A DNA stretch of 64,000 nt, from positions 5,978,062 through 6,042,061 of the forward strand of contig NC_056051.1 of NCBI RefSeq assembly GCF_004379255.2, read 5' to 3'. The notes beneath the pieces were generated by a model. The model was given only the letters and a program-made list of their open reading frames with translations, ran no database searches and was not told the origin of the DNA. Shown here one piece after another: positions 55,177 through 64,000 of the stretch; positions within the stretch are counted from its first letter, which is position 1, and every line of letters starts with the position of its first letter. A program made the position numbers and the translations under genes. The stretch is from Salvia splendens. Its lineage: Eukaryota > Streptophyta > Magnoliopsida > Lamiales > Lamiaceae.

Positions 55177-56310
55177 TGTTGGAATCTTGAATTTAAGATG
55201 TCCGGTCAATGAAGTTTGACGAGTAATAAATGTAACGAAACATTTAATTCTGCGAAATTAAATGGTATAGCGTCGATCTACATTCCGCGCAGATGACCGT
55301 AGTATATTCACTTTCTCAAATCCGATTCCCGGTGAGTGAGAAATAGTGGATTAAAGTTGGTCACATTGTAGCTTTTGATAAAGCTAGGAGTTGAAAGTGT
55401 AGGGAGTAATTAACTAATGTTAATTATCCCACATAGGAGATGAGACACATCTTTAAATGTGTATTTATTAAGTGACTTATTACACTTAGTAATTATCGTG
55501 GACTAAGATGGGTGAAGGAGCCCACACGCGCGCACACGTGAGCCAAGCCGAGCCGTACCCGTGCCCGTGCCCTTGGCCTTGGACTTGAACTTGGATCTTG
55601 GCAATTGGTCTTTGGGTGGTTCTTGGGCCTGTCCCTGGATCCAGACTTAATGTTTTGGACCACCTCAGTTTTGGGCAGCAGCCTGATCAACTTGACATGC
55701 TGCGTCTTGATCAGCAGCGTGATCAACTCGGCCTGCTGTACCTTGAGCGATGGCTTCAGGAGCGTGATCAACTCGGCCTGCTGTGCCTTGAGCGATGGCT
55801 TGATCAGCGTCTTGATTCAACGTCGACCACTCCATTTTTCAAACACGTAACGGCCGCGGTTACAGGCCCGCCATGATAAGCCATGATGACAGCCATCAAG
55901 GCTGAGTTGACCCCCGCAGTGGACCAAGCCTATAAATAGGCTAGTCATTCCTTGCATTAGTAACACACAAAACATAGAACACACAAGCATCATACTCTCT
56001 GCATAGTCTTCCTTTCCGAAGCTCTGCCCTCTCCTCCATCCAGTTAGTCGGAGCTATGTTGATTGCGGTGCTGCTTCACCAGAGACGTAGCCGTTTTATC
56101 TTTGGGGAAGACACGTCAAACCGAGAGCACTACCGGGGCGTATCTCGTCTTGCGGAAAGAGGACTCCTCGACTCGGCTAAGTTCAATTTCCATTTATAGT
56201 TTCGATTTCATTGTATTTTCAGTTTTAGTTCTTCCTTCTTGGGTTGTATTACGCCTGATATTGTTTATCTCTTGTAATTCCAGTCACGGAAACCCCCTGT
56301 ATCCCCAACA
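55177..56310 (+). repeat. 5' LTR of the family A copia element
   Basis: 1,134 bp, TGTTGGAATC...CCCCAACA, with CCTATAAATAGGC (about 55,929). A TGATCAACTCGGCCTGCTG unit of about 48 bp is repeated around 55,725-55,810. The sequence after the LTR (GCCGCAAGACGAGATA) is not the usual iMet primer site; the minus-strand sister has ATCGCAAGACGAGATAAC at the same place. Confidence 0.85.
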
Positions 56311-56395
56311 GCCGCAAGACGAGATATACTTGCCGTTGAAGGATTTAGACCTTAACTGAGCTTAAAACTTTCAAAACTTAATGCCTTTGCTGGAG

Positions 56396-56485
56396 ATGTC
56401 GACCAACGCCAACACCTCCGCTGCTACTACTCCAGCCACCGTTGCCTCAACTGTTCCGGCCACCACTGCAACTGCTGGGGTTTGG
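56396..56485 (+). pseudogene. gag start, broken off
   Basis: MSTNANTSAATTPATVAS..., the Thr/Ala-rich leader as in element A, runs into unrelated sequence after about 30 codons. Confidence 0.7.
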
Positions 56486-57665
56486 TGCCCCTTGCACAGT
56501 GGAAGACATGCATTCACAAATAAATCATACATATGGATCTATTTGACCGATTATGGGATTAATTGATTCACATGTTAAACATTGAATTGCATACAAGAAC
56601 GCACAAAAATCATGCTTAAGGAATTAAAATCCTAATTCATGATATTCTACGGTTTAGGATTACCGATCTGATTCTCCAAAGAATCGACGATTGCTTGCGC
56701 CTTCTCCACGTGATGTTCTTCGTACTCAACCACGAATCTTCTAATCTGTATCCCGAACTCAGAATCTGACCTTTGGGTGGGCAAAGCTTGTTAGAATCGA
56801 AAAAGGCTTGACTAGAAAGAAGACAGAATATCAGTTTTCTCAAAACCCAATTTTTCGTCCACTCCCACTGGGGAGCACGAATATTAAGAGTAAAATCATT
56901 AATTTTGTCTTCTATTTAGTCTCATTTATATAGAGTTATGATGGGCCAGATTAAGGATCCATGGAGGTTGGACTTGGGCCAAACCCGTTGGACTTTTACT
57001 AATTAAATTGAGCCCCAATTTAATACAAGTCCAATAGAATATTATTATCATCCACTATTGTATAATAATATTGACTGCCCGTCCAATCCCAAATTACGAG
57101 TAATCCGGGCTTTACCTCTTTAATTTATTATTTCCCGTGTTTAAGTTATAAATATCCATTAATTAATTTAAGTCTGCTATTTGACTTTAATTAATTAATA
57201 TCTTTTTCCAAGAGTTGTCTAGTTCAAAATCTTTATTTATTATTCTGGAATAAATTCCAACCGGCCGGGTTTCTGAATAATAAAACCTTTTTCGAACACC
57301 TCTTGAGGATATTATCAAACTGGACTTACCCAGCACACGATTCATTGCAATAACAATACTAGCACCTCTAGACATTGATCACCACTACCCAAGATACCAG
57401 GATTCTTGGATTGCGAAAAATCCGCACCATTTGATAAATCAAAGTAGTGCATAATCAGTATCGTATGCTCAATGTTATGTCAACAATGATTAAGAAATAA
57501 CAATCACCGAGACCTCGTCTTTCAGTAAATAGCAAGAAAGACTTATCTCAACTGTTAGATCCTTCATTGCTATACCACACCAGTGTCGTTTATTTCCTAA
57601 GGTAAGGAAACATGCGGACTGACACTGCAACCTTTCACGATAGGTAGCCAAAGCCTATCTAGGTT
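56486..57665. other. Foreign segment replacing part of gag
   Basis: AT-rich, no recognised domain. It has LTR-like motifs (GGGCCAGATTAAGGATCC, CTTGGGCC, GAGCCCCAATTTAAT) and may be a piece of another LTR element on the minus strand, but no ends or target duplication are evident. Confidence 0.4.
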
Positions 57666-58406
57666 GTGAAATTCTATTTCTCCGTTGTAACCACATCAAA
57701 AGAGATGTGGGAAAGCCTAGAAAGAAAGTACAGCATAGACAATGCTGCAGGTACTGAACAAGTTATAGCATCCAAATTTATGGACTACAAGATGGTCGAC
57801 TCTCGACCCATCATGGAGCAAGTTCAAGAGCTCCAAATGATCATCCACGCACTAGTGGCTGAAGGGATGACCTTGCCCGATAAATTCTTAAGGTGCACGA
57901 TCACTGACAAGCTTCCTCCTAGTTGGAAGGAATTCAAGAGCTATCTCAAGCACAAGCGAAAGCAGATGACTCTTGAAGATTTGATCGTGAAATTGCGCAT
58001 TAAGGCTGATGTGTGCAAAAGTGACCAAAAGGCTAAGGGCTTTAGCCCACTTAAAGCCAAGGCTAATCTGTTGGAGCAGGACGGTCCGTCCAACAAACGC
58101 CCTCACCCAAGTCAAAAGGATAAGGGGAAGGGAAAACAGCCTACAAAGAAATTTGAAGGCGAATGCTTCAAATGTGGCAAAACTGGCCACTTTGCCAAAG
58201 AATGCCGCAGCAAGAAGAAGAAGCCGGCAGCCCACGTCGTTGAGAAGGAGTTCAAGGACTGGGATGAAAGTGACCTCATCGCCGTGGTCACTGAAGAAGC
58301 CAACTTGATTGACAACAAGGGAGGCTGGTACATCGGCACTAGAGTAACTGCTCATGTTGGGCCGATAGGAGTAAGTTTTCAACTTACAGTCCCGTTGATG
58401 GGATGA
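57666..58406 (+). pseudogene. copia gag C-terminal half and protease start
   Basis: 246 codons: TSKEMWESLERKYS, VQELQMIIHALVAEGM, a basic stretch and the CCHC knuckle CFKCGKTGHFAKEC (about residues 174-187), then GGWYIGTRVTAHV where element A has [11 protein letters not shown]. The retropepsin Asp is replaced by Gly, and the frame then ends. Highly similar to element A's gag. Confidence 0.85.
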
Positions 58407-58485
58407 AGATCAACATGGGGAATCAAGCATCCTCCGAAGTCCTTGGAATCGGAAATGTGATCCTCATGATGACATCTGGCATCAT

Positions 58486-59488
58486 AGTGGATTAAAGTTG
58501 GTCACATTGTAGCTTTTGATAAAGCTAGGAGTTAAAAGTGTATGGAGTAATTAACTAGTGTTAATTATCCCACATAGGAGATGAGACACATCTTTAAATG
58601 TGTATGTATTAAGTGACTTATTACACTTAGTAATTATCGTGGACTAAGATGGGTGAAAGAGCCCACACACGCGCACACGCGCGCCGAGCCGTACCCGAGC
58701 CCTGCCCATGCCCGTGCCCTTGGCCTTGGCCTTGGTCTTGGTCTTGGACTTAGATCTTGGCAATTGGTCTTTGGGTGGTCTTTTGGCTTGGTTCTTGGGC
58801 CTGTCCCTGGATCCAGACTTAATATGATGCGTCTTGATCAGCAGCCTGATCAACTCGGCCTGCTGTGCCTTGAGCGATGGCTTCGAGAGCCTGATCAACT
58901 CGGCCTGCTGCGCCTTGAGCGATGGCTTGATCAGCGTCTTGATCAAGCGAAGTCCACATGTGACGGTTGAACAAGGGCGTGTACAGCGTCTAGATTCAAC
59001 GTCGACCACTCCATCTTTCAAACTCGTAACGGCCGGCGGTTACAAGCTCGCCATGATGAGCCATGATGACAACCATCAAGGCTGAGTTGACCCCTGCAGT
59101 GGATCAAGCCTATAAATAGGCTAGTCATTCCTTGCATTAGTAACACACAGATCATAGAACACACAAGCATCATACTCTCTGCATAGTCTTCTTTTCCGAA
59201 GCTCTGCCCTCTCCTCCATCCAGTTCGCCGGAGCTCGGTTGATTGCGGTGCTGCTTCACCAGAGACGTAGCCGTTTTATCTTTGGGGACAACACGCTTAA
59301 CCGAGAGCACTACCGGGGCGTATCTCGTCTTGCGGAAAAAGGACTCCTCGACTCGGCTAACTTCAATTTTCATTTATAGTTTTGATTTCATTGTAATTTT
59401 CAGTTTTAGTTCTTCCTTCTTGGGTTGTATTACGCCCGGTATTGTTTATCTCTTGTAATTTCAGTCAACGGAAACCCCTGTATCCCTA
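58486..59488 (+). repeat. Truncated 3' LTR of the family A copia element
   Basis: Matches 55,349-56,300, missing about 170 bp at its start and the last bases at its end; lacks about 50 bp around the DCLS region and has extra GATCAGCGTCTTGATCAAGC-type sequence near 58,930. Confidence 0.85.
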
Positions 59489-60757
59489 TGATAAACTCGT
59501 GGTTTAGCAAGTATTTTGGATGTTTAACGTGAATATTTCTGTGTTTTAGAGCATGTTACTTGAGTTTGCGTCCATTATCCACTACGCAAGTGTTTTGATG
59601 AGTTTGTCGAGTGTTTGGAGCTAAAACAGGTGAAAATGACTTGAAAATGAGCTTGAAGTTGGATTACAGAAATATCGCCCGCCGGGCGTTTATAGTTAAG
59701 AGAAACGCCTGACCGGGCGTTCGTGTAAAGAAGGGACTAGTCCAGAGAGATCGCCCGACCGGGCGTTTCGGCGACTTAAAATCGCCCGGCCGGGCGATGC
59801 GTGCGACGAAGGTTTAAGTGCTATTATTTCCGCCCCGGGTATAAAAGGGATCGAGGTTTTGCGACTCCACAGAACTCACACGCCCCAGAAGCAGCTTTTG
59901 AAGATTTGGAGAACGGATTTGGGAGACAAGGAGTCCCAATCATCAACGAGGTTGAAGACGAAGATGAATTGCCCATTCAATCCACCTTTGGGAGTATCTT
60001 TATTAGTTTTCTTATGTTTAGTACAATTTCTATGGATTTATCTTGTGAATTTGTGTTGAATATGAGTAGCTAATTCCCTTGTAGAGTTTTGGTGAAGACT
60101 ACAATGAACGCTTTTTATTAATTCAAGGACTTTTGATTACCTATGCTCTTGTGATTTCTTTGTTTCATTCTTGAGCTTTTTCAATTTAATTGCTTAGCTA
60201 CCAATTGGGTTTGTTGACCTAGTTTTGACTAATCGAGAGTTACCTAACTAGGATTGATAAAAGAATGAACAACACCTAGATAATTTACATTCGAGAGAAG
60301 GAATTCTAGAGTGAGGGCTTGGGCCTTTTGTTTTACGGAGTTAATTGTGAAGTATTAGAAGGAGACTTCAATATTAATGGTTAATCAACGGGTTGAGTGC
60401 ACTCGAGAGAGGGCTTAACCTAGACTAGTGGCTTTCCTAGTAATCCTAGAGACTTCAATTGGGTAATCGAAGGTGTTGAATTGTTCACATTGTGTTCGTT
60501 GTAGTTGGATCCAAAGCTCTACTTCATTCTCTTATTTGAAACCTATCTTTTGTTGCGTGCTTTTAACTTGTTTATGTTTAATTGTTTTTCCAAGAATCAA
60601 ACCAAACCTTCAATTTGTCTTGATAGTAGTTAACGTCGGTCCGTGGTACTTGAGTTTATACATTTTGTCTCTGTGGGATACGATACTCTTGCTTGCTTTG
60701 TGCTACACTAGCCTCGTACACTTGCGGGAATTTCTTGTGTTAAAATAAGTTGAGTCA
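59489..60757 (+). repeat. 5' LTR of the Athila-type element
   Basis: TGATAAACTCGTGG...AAGTTGAGTCA, about 1.27 kb. It contains four GC palindromes (59,676-59,796), a TATA box TATAAAAGG at 59,840 and the GTCTCTGTGGGATACGATACTC motif common near the end of Athila/Tat LTRs. Confidence 0.8.
59676..59796 (+). promoter_or_regulatory. Four GC palindromes upstream of the LTR TATA box
   Basis: CGCCCGCCGGGCG (59,676), CGCCTGACCGGGCG (59,706), CGCCCGACCGGGCG (59,752) and CGCCCGGCCGGGCG (59,783) lie within 121 bp, ending 44 bp before TATAAAAGG. The position suggests a cis-regulatory or structural role in U3. Confidence 0.6.
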
Positions 60758-60763
60758 AGTTTT

Positions 60764-60777
60764 TGGCGCTGTTGCCG
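60764..60777 (+). promoter_or_regulatory. Primer-binding site (tRNA-Asp type)
   Basis: TGGCGCTGTTGCCG six bases after the LTR; a close variant of the TGGCGCCGTTGCCGG site used by Athila/Tat elements. Confidence 0.8.
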
Positions 60778-61118
60778 CGGACGATTTGTGTTCATTTAGC
60801 TCAATATCGTGGTAAAGATAGAGATTACTAGTTTAGACGTTGTTGCTTTAATTTTTATTTTATTTTTGAGCTCTTACGTTGAGTTTTCTTGTTTCAGGTT
60901 GTATGCACACACGCTCTAGGGGTCTACCTTTAGAGCCTATCGATCTTGAGATCGAAGCATCCAACAGAAGGAGAAACGCTTTGAGAAGGCTAAATCAAAG
61001 GATCTGAGTATCTTCTCCGGTCCAGAGACGATCATCTTCACCGGTTCAAGAGTCACCGTCGCCTACTCCATCACCAATTCACTCCCCCATTCAGTTTGAG
61101 CCACATTCTCCTATTCTA

Positions 61119-62591
61119 ATGGAGAACGTAGACGGCAATAATGTTCCACCACCTTCTCCAACAAATGCTCAGCTCCAACAACAACTAGAAGACTTGCAGA
61201 GGTGGTTGGATCAAAGGCAGAATGTGATACCTGTTCAGAACATGTATGCATATCCTGGGGTGGCAAACCCAACTGTTGGCAACAATGTTAATTCCAACAC
61301 ATTTGAACTCAGGAGAGGATTACTGCAGATGGCCGAGAACAATGCTTTTAGAGGCCGAGCCACAGAGGATCCCAACAAGCATCTCACTAAATTCATCCAG
61401 ATCTGCAACACGACGAAGATAAATGGATTTACAGATGAATAGATCAGATTAAGGGTATTCCCTTTCTCTCTGGAGGATGATGCCAAGGATTGGCTGGATA
61501 GTATGGAGCCCAACTCCATTCGCACGTGGGATGCCATGGTTGAAAAGTTCTTAGAAAAATACTACCCACCGAGTGAGGCGTTGAAGAGGCAGTCAGAGAT
61601 CATTTCATTTGAGATGACTACCCAAGAGAGTATCCGAGGAGCTTGGGAAAGATTCAAGGGACTGATGAAGAGGTGCCCCAATCATGGGCTGAATCCGACG
61701 CATCAAGTCTTAGCATTCTATAGGGGGTGTCTGCCTGAAGCAAAGCGCGAACTGAACTTGAGCGCAGGGGGATCATTGCTAAAGAAGGGAGAAGCAGAGT
61801 CCACGGAAGTGATTGAGAGAGTGACCTCTAATGATGAAGGCTGGAACAACGAGATGAGCAGAGTACACCGGGTAGCCTCTGCCGCAGAGAGCAGCTATGT
61901 GGATAACGTGTATAAACAGATAGAGCTCCTCCACAAGAAGGTAGATCTCATGGGGATGGGACCGGCTATACAGGAGCAGAAAGAGGGTGTACAGGATGTT
62001 AACTACATACACCAAGGTGGTAATAGATACTATAACAACTCCCACCCCAATCAAGGGGGTGGGGGTTACAATCATTTTGGGAACAAGGCGCATCCTAACT
62101 TATCGTATGGGAACCCCAACATTGCCCTGCAGCCACCACCGGGGTTCACGGTGTCTCGAGGAATGATCACTGAGCCGCAGAAGAAAAGTTCAGAGGACAT
62201 ATTGAATGCATTCATGATTCAGTCACATAAGAACATAGAGCACACCAATCAAAGGCTAGAGAAAGTTAAGAATAATATGCATGGCATGGCAGGACATATG
62301 AAGAGCCTAGAGACACAGATGAGTCAGATTGCCCAAGCCGTGGGACAATTACATCAATCGGGGCAATTCCCAAGTACTACAGTTCCAAATCCGAAAGACT
62401 GCAAGACAATCTACTTAAGGAGTGGGACAAGCTACGAGAGTCCTCCTATGCCCGAGGTGGGAGCTAATGAAGTACCCGAAGAGAAGGAAGAAGAGGAGAT
62501 CGAGGTGGAATCACCACTTATGCAGTCCGAGGTTCAACCCGAGGTAATTGCTCCTCTCACGCCACAAGAGGTTAAAATTCCTTTTTCTTAA
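61119..62591 (+). pseudogene. Athila-type Gag
   Basis: One frame from MENVDGNN (61,119) with a TAG at 61,440 and a TAA at 62,589. Gag core motifs: ELRRGLLQMAENNAFRG, EDPNKHLTKFIQIC, FPFSLEDDAKDWLDS, TWDAMVEKFLEKYYPP, ESIRGAWERFKGLMKRCPNHG; then a Gly/Asn-rich segment, a coiled-coil-like stretch (NQRLEKVKNNMHGMAGHMK, SLETQMSQIAQAVGQL), and TIYLRSGTSYE before an acidic linker. This is a standard Athila Gag without a zinc knuckle. Confidence 0.85.
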
Positions 62592-63368
62592 GTGGTGCAA
62601 AAGAAGAAGTTGGATGAGAAGCTTGTTAAGTTCCTTGAGATCTTCAAGAGAGTGCACCTCAATATTTCTCTTATTGAGGCTCTCCAACAAATGCCCGGCT
62701 ACCTCAAGTTTTTGAAAGAGATTGTGTCCAAGAAGAAGAGGTTGGTTGATTATGAAACCGTAAATTTGACCGAGAATTGTAGTGCAATCATCCAAGAAAA
62801 GATGCCGGCAAAGATGAAAGATCCGGGGAGCTTCAACATTTCTTGTGTGATCGGGAATGATAGGCAAACTAAGGCCTTGTGTGACTTAGGGGCAAGCATA
62901 AATCTCATGCCTTTAAGCTTCTTCCGAAAGTTGAAATTTGGTGTCTTGAAGCCAACTACCTTTACCCTCCATATGGCGGATAAGTCCGTCAAATTCCCGA
63001 ATGGACTCCTTGAGAATGTGTTGGTAAGGGTGAACGATTTCATCTTCCCCGCGGACTTTGTTGTTTTGGACATGAAGGAGGATCCAAATGTCCCTCTCAT
63101 CCTTGGAAGACCATTCCTAGCAACCAGGAAAGCTCTAATTGACGTCACTAAGGGAGAATTCTCCCTTAGGCATGGAAACAAGACTACCATTCTCTCTATA
63201 TTGGATAAGATGAAACGCCAAGAAGAGGAAGAGGCCAAGAGAGTAGAAGATGCCAAGAGCGTGGAAGAGGTGCCCTTGAAAGTTGAAGATTGCAAGATGA
63301 TACAAGTGGCACATGTGAATGGTAAGGATGATGAGGTGGGGAAACCTCTGGAGAAGAGATGTAAATGA
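62592..63368 (+). pseudogene. Athila-type protease domain, end of surviving pol
   Basis: In frame with gag after the TAA. KKKLDEKLVKFLEIFKRV and EALQQMPGYLKFLKEIV precede a retropepsin with LCDLGASINLMPLS (D-L-G-A-S, about 62,877) and VPLILGRPFLATRKALIDV. The frame then runs into a Glu/Val-rich stretch and stops at 63,366; normally RT would follow. Downstream WWKKRLYKLYLAAKAKTGPND (63,400-63,460) and GGRQPL-like sequence resemble the Athila pol 3' end/spacer. Confidence 0.8.
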
Positions 63369-63812
63369 AGTATTGTTGGGGAAGATGTAAAGCCCACTTG
63401 GTGGAAGAAGCGCCTATACAAGCTCTACTTGGCCGCTAAAGCAAAGACGGGCCCCAACGACATTATCCGAGTGAGGTTGGATCATTGAGTGAACGCTTGA
63501 AGACTGTCGGGCAAACGACGTAAAATAATTGCGCTATGGGGGAGGCAACCCCTAGTAGGTAAAATTTACCGCTTTTGTGTGTGTGGTTGTGTTTTTGTTT
63601 TGTTCTTTATTTTGGTGTGTTTTTCTTTTTGTTTGAGTGTTCTTTCTCTTTTATTATTTTTATATTTGAGTTCGCTCGGTTTGCTTTGTAAGTGATACAT
63701 AGATGTGCTTGAGAAGGGTGTTTTGTTTTGTGAATCGAGTGGAACAGGAAAACAGGGCACAATGGGACAAAAACTGAAGAAATGGCAAAACGGACCCGGA
63801 TTCCAGAGAATT

Positions 63813-63899
63813 CGCCCGACCGGGCGACGTGAAGGAGTCGGGAATCCAGAAAATACGCTCGACCGAGCGTTTATGCTTTTCGAATCGCCCGACCGGGCA
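63813..63899 (+). promoter_or_regulatory. Three GC palindromes upstream of a second TATA-like box
   Basis: CGCCCGACCGGGCG (63,813), CGCTCGACCGAGCG (63,856) and CGCCCGACCGGGCA (63,886), followed by TTTAAAAGG at 63,915. Same arrangement as in the LTR at 59.7 kb. Confidence 0.55.
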
Positions 63900-64000
63900 T
63901 TTTCTTCGCGGGATTTAAAAGGTGAAGCAGCAGGTGAGTTTTCATATTTTCAAACCCTAGCCCCCAAGTCTCTCGCATCCCAGGTAAACTCTCTCGTCCC

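Larger units (their letters stand above)
55177..59488 (+). mobile_element. Ty1/copia element of family A, rearranged
   Basis: Layout: 5' LTR (55,177-56,310), start of gag, about 1.2 kb of foreign sequence, the rest of gag with zinc knuckle, the first residues of protease, and then directly a 5'-truncated 3' LTR (58,486-59,488). Integrase, RT and RNase H are missing. The 3' LTR begins at the equivalent of position 55,349 and lacks its final CCAACA, being cut by the start of the Athila-type LTR. Confidence 0.85.
59489..64000 (+). mobile_element. Athila-type Ty3/gypsy element, pol mostly deleted, runs off window
   Basis: 5' LTR 59,489-60,757, PBS-like TGGCGCTGTTGCCG at 60,764, gag with two in-frame stops, an Athila-type protease, and then about 600 bp with no RT, RNase H or integrase, although in Athila these should directly follow the protease in about 3 kb. 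The 3' LTR is not in the window. It inserted into, or is joined to, the end of the copia 3' LTR. Confidence 0.85.

Noticed and set aside
1..64000. tRNA, rRNA, CRISPR arrays, bacterial operons
   Set aside because: No cloverleaf-like gene, rRNA core or regularly spaced repeat array was seen; the sequence is plant nuclear DNA. Small tRNA genes could be missed by eye.

Overview
This is a repeat-dense stretch of plant nuclear DNA. The retrotransposon lineages (Ty1/copia, Athila-type and chromovirus-type Ty3/gypsy), abundant Stowaway MITEs starting CTCCCTCCGTCCC, a Mutator-like element, and fragments of plant immune-receptor genes (Rx-type CC / NB-ARC / LRR, LRR-XII kinase-type and Cf-type receptor-like protein LRRs) all point to an angiosperm. 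The style of the R1/RPP13-like NB-LRR suggests an asterid, perhaps Lamiales, but that is an inference. I found no intact host gene, no tRNA or rRNA gene and no CRISPR array. Every large reading frame is either a transposon gene or a broken immune-receptor gene.

Layout. 1-7.5 kb: three nested minus-strand copia remnants (A, B, C) and a Stowaway MITE. 8.2-9.3 kb: a decayed PIF/Harbinger accessory gene. 9.4-16.8 kb: an LRR-kinase fragment, then NB-LRR pseudogene D, split by a nearly complete young copia element (10,417-16,013, TSD GCCAC). 17.6 kb: a solo LTR. 19.3-21.2 kb: a nest of a Harbinger-type element, a hAT, and a CACTA plus a Stowaway. 24.0-31.0 kb: NB-LRR pseudogene A, interrupted in its NB-ARC domain by an Athila-type LTR that itself holds a 2.5-kb non-autonomous LTR element. 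32.3-34.1 kb: an LTR element with three LTRs, the third inverted, inside one target-site duplication. 34.1-35.8 kb: NB-LRR copy B, a duplicate of A that carries the same LTR at the same site. 37.6 kb: a third CC-domain fragment (C). 38.0-43.2 kb: a chimeric LRR gene split by a 3.2-kb solo LTR that contains another solo LTR. 43.5-49.6 kb: direct repeats, a foldback, nested Stowaway MITEs and a MULE-MITE. 50.0-53.5 kb: a MULE with about 200-bp inverted repeats, a GRF zinc-finger gene and an internally deleted transposase. 55.2-59.5 kb: a rearranged copia of the same family as A. 59.5-64.0 kb: an Athila-type element (LTR, PBS, gag, protease) that lacks reverse transcriptase in the expected place.

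How it fits together: the window looks like a decayed resistance-gene cluster that was amplified by segmental duplication and dismantled by successive insertions. Nesting gives a relative order: the Athila-type LTR entered the NB-ARC region before the A/B duplication, and the 2.5-kb element entered copy A afterwards. The least ordinary signals are (1) a hairpin at the U5 end of three different TGATACGA-type LTR families, (2) the inverted third LTR at 33.8-34.1 kb, joined exactly at such a hairpin, and (3) GC-rich palindromes, one with a compensatory base-pair change, upstream of TATA-like boxes in the Athila-type element.
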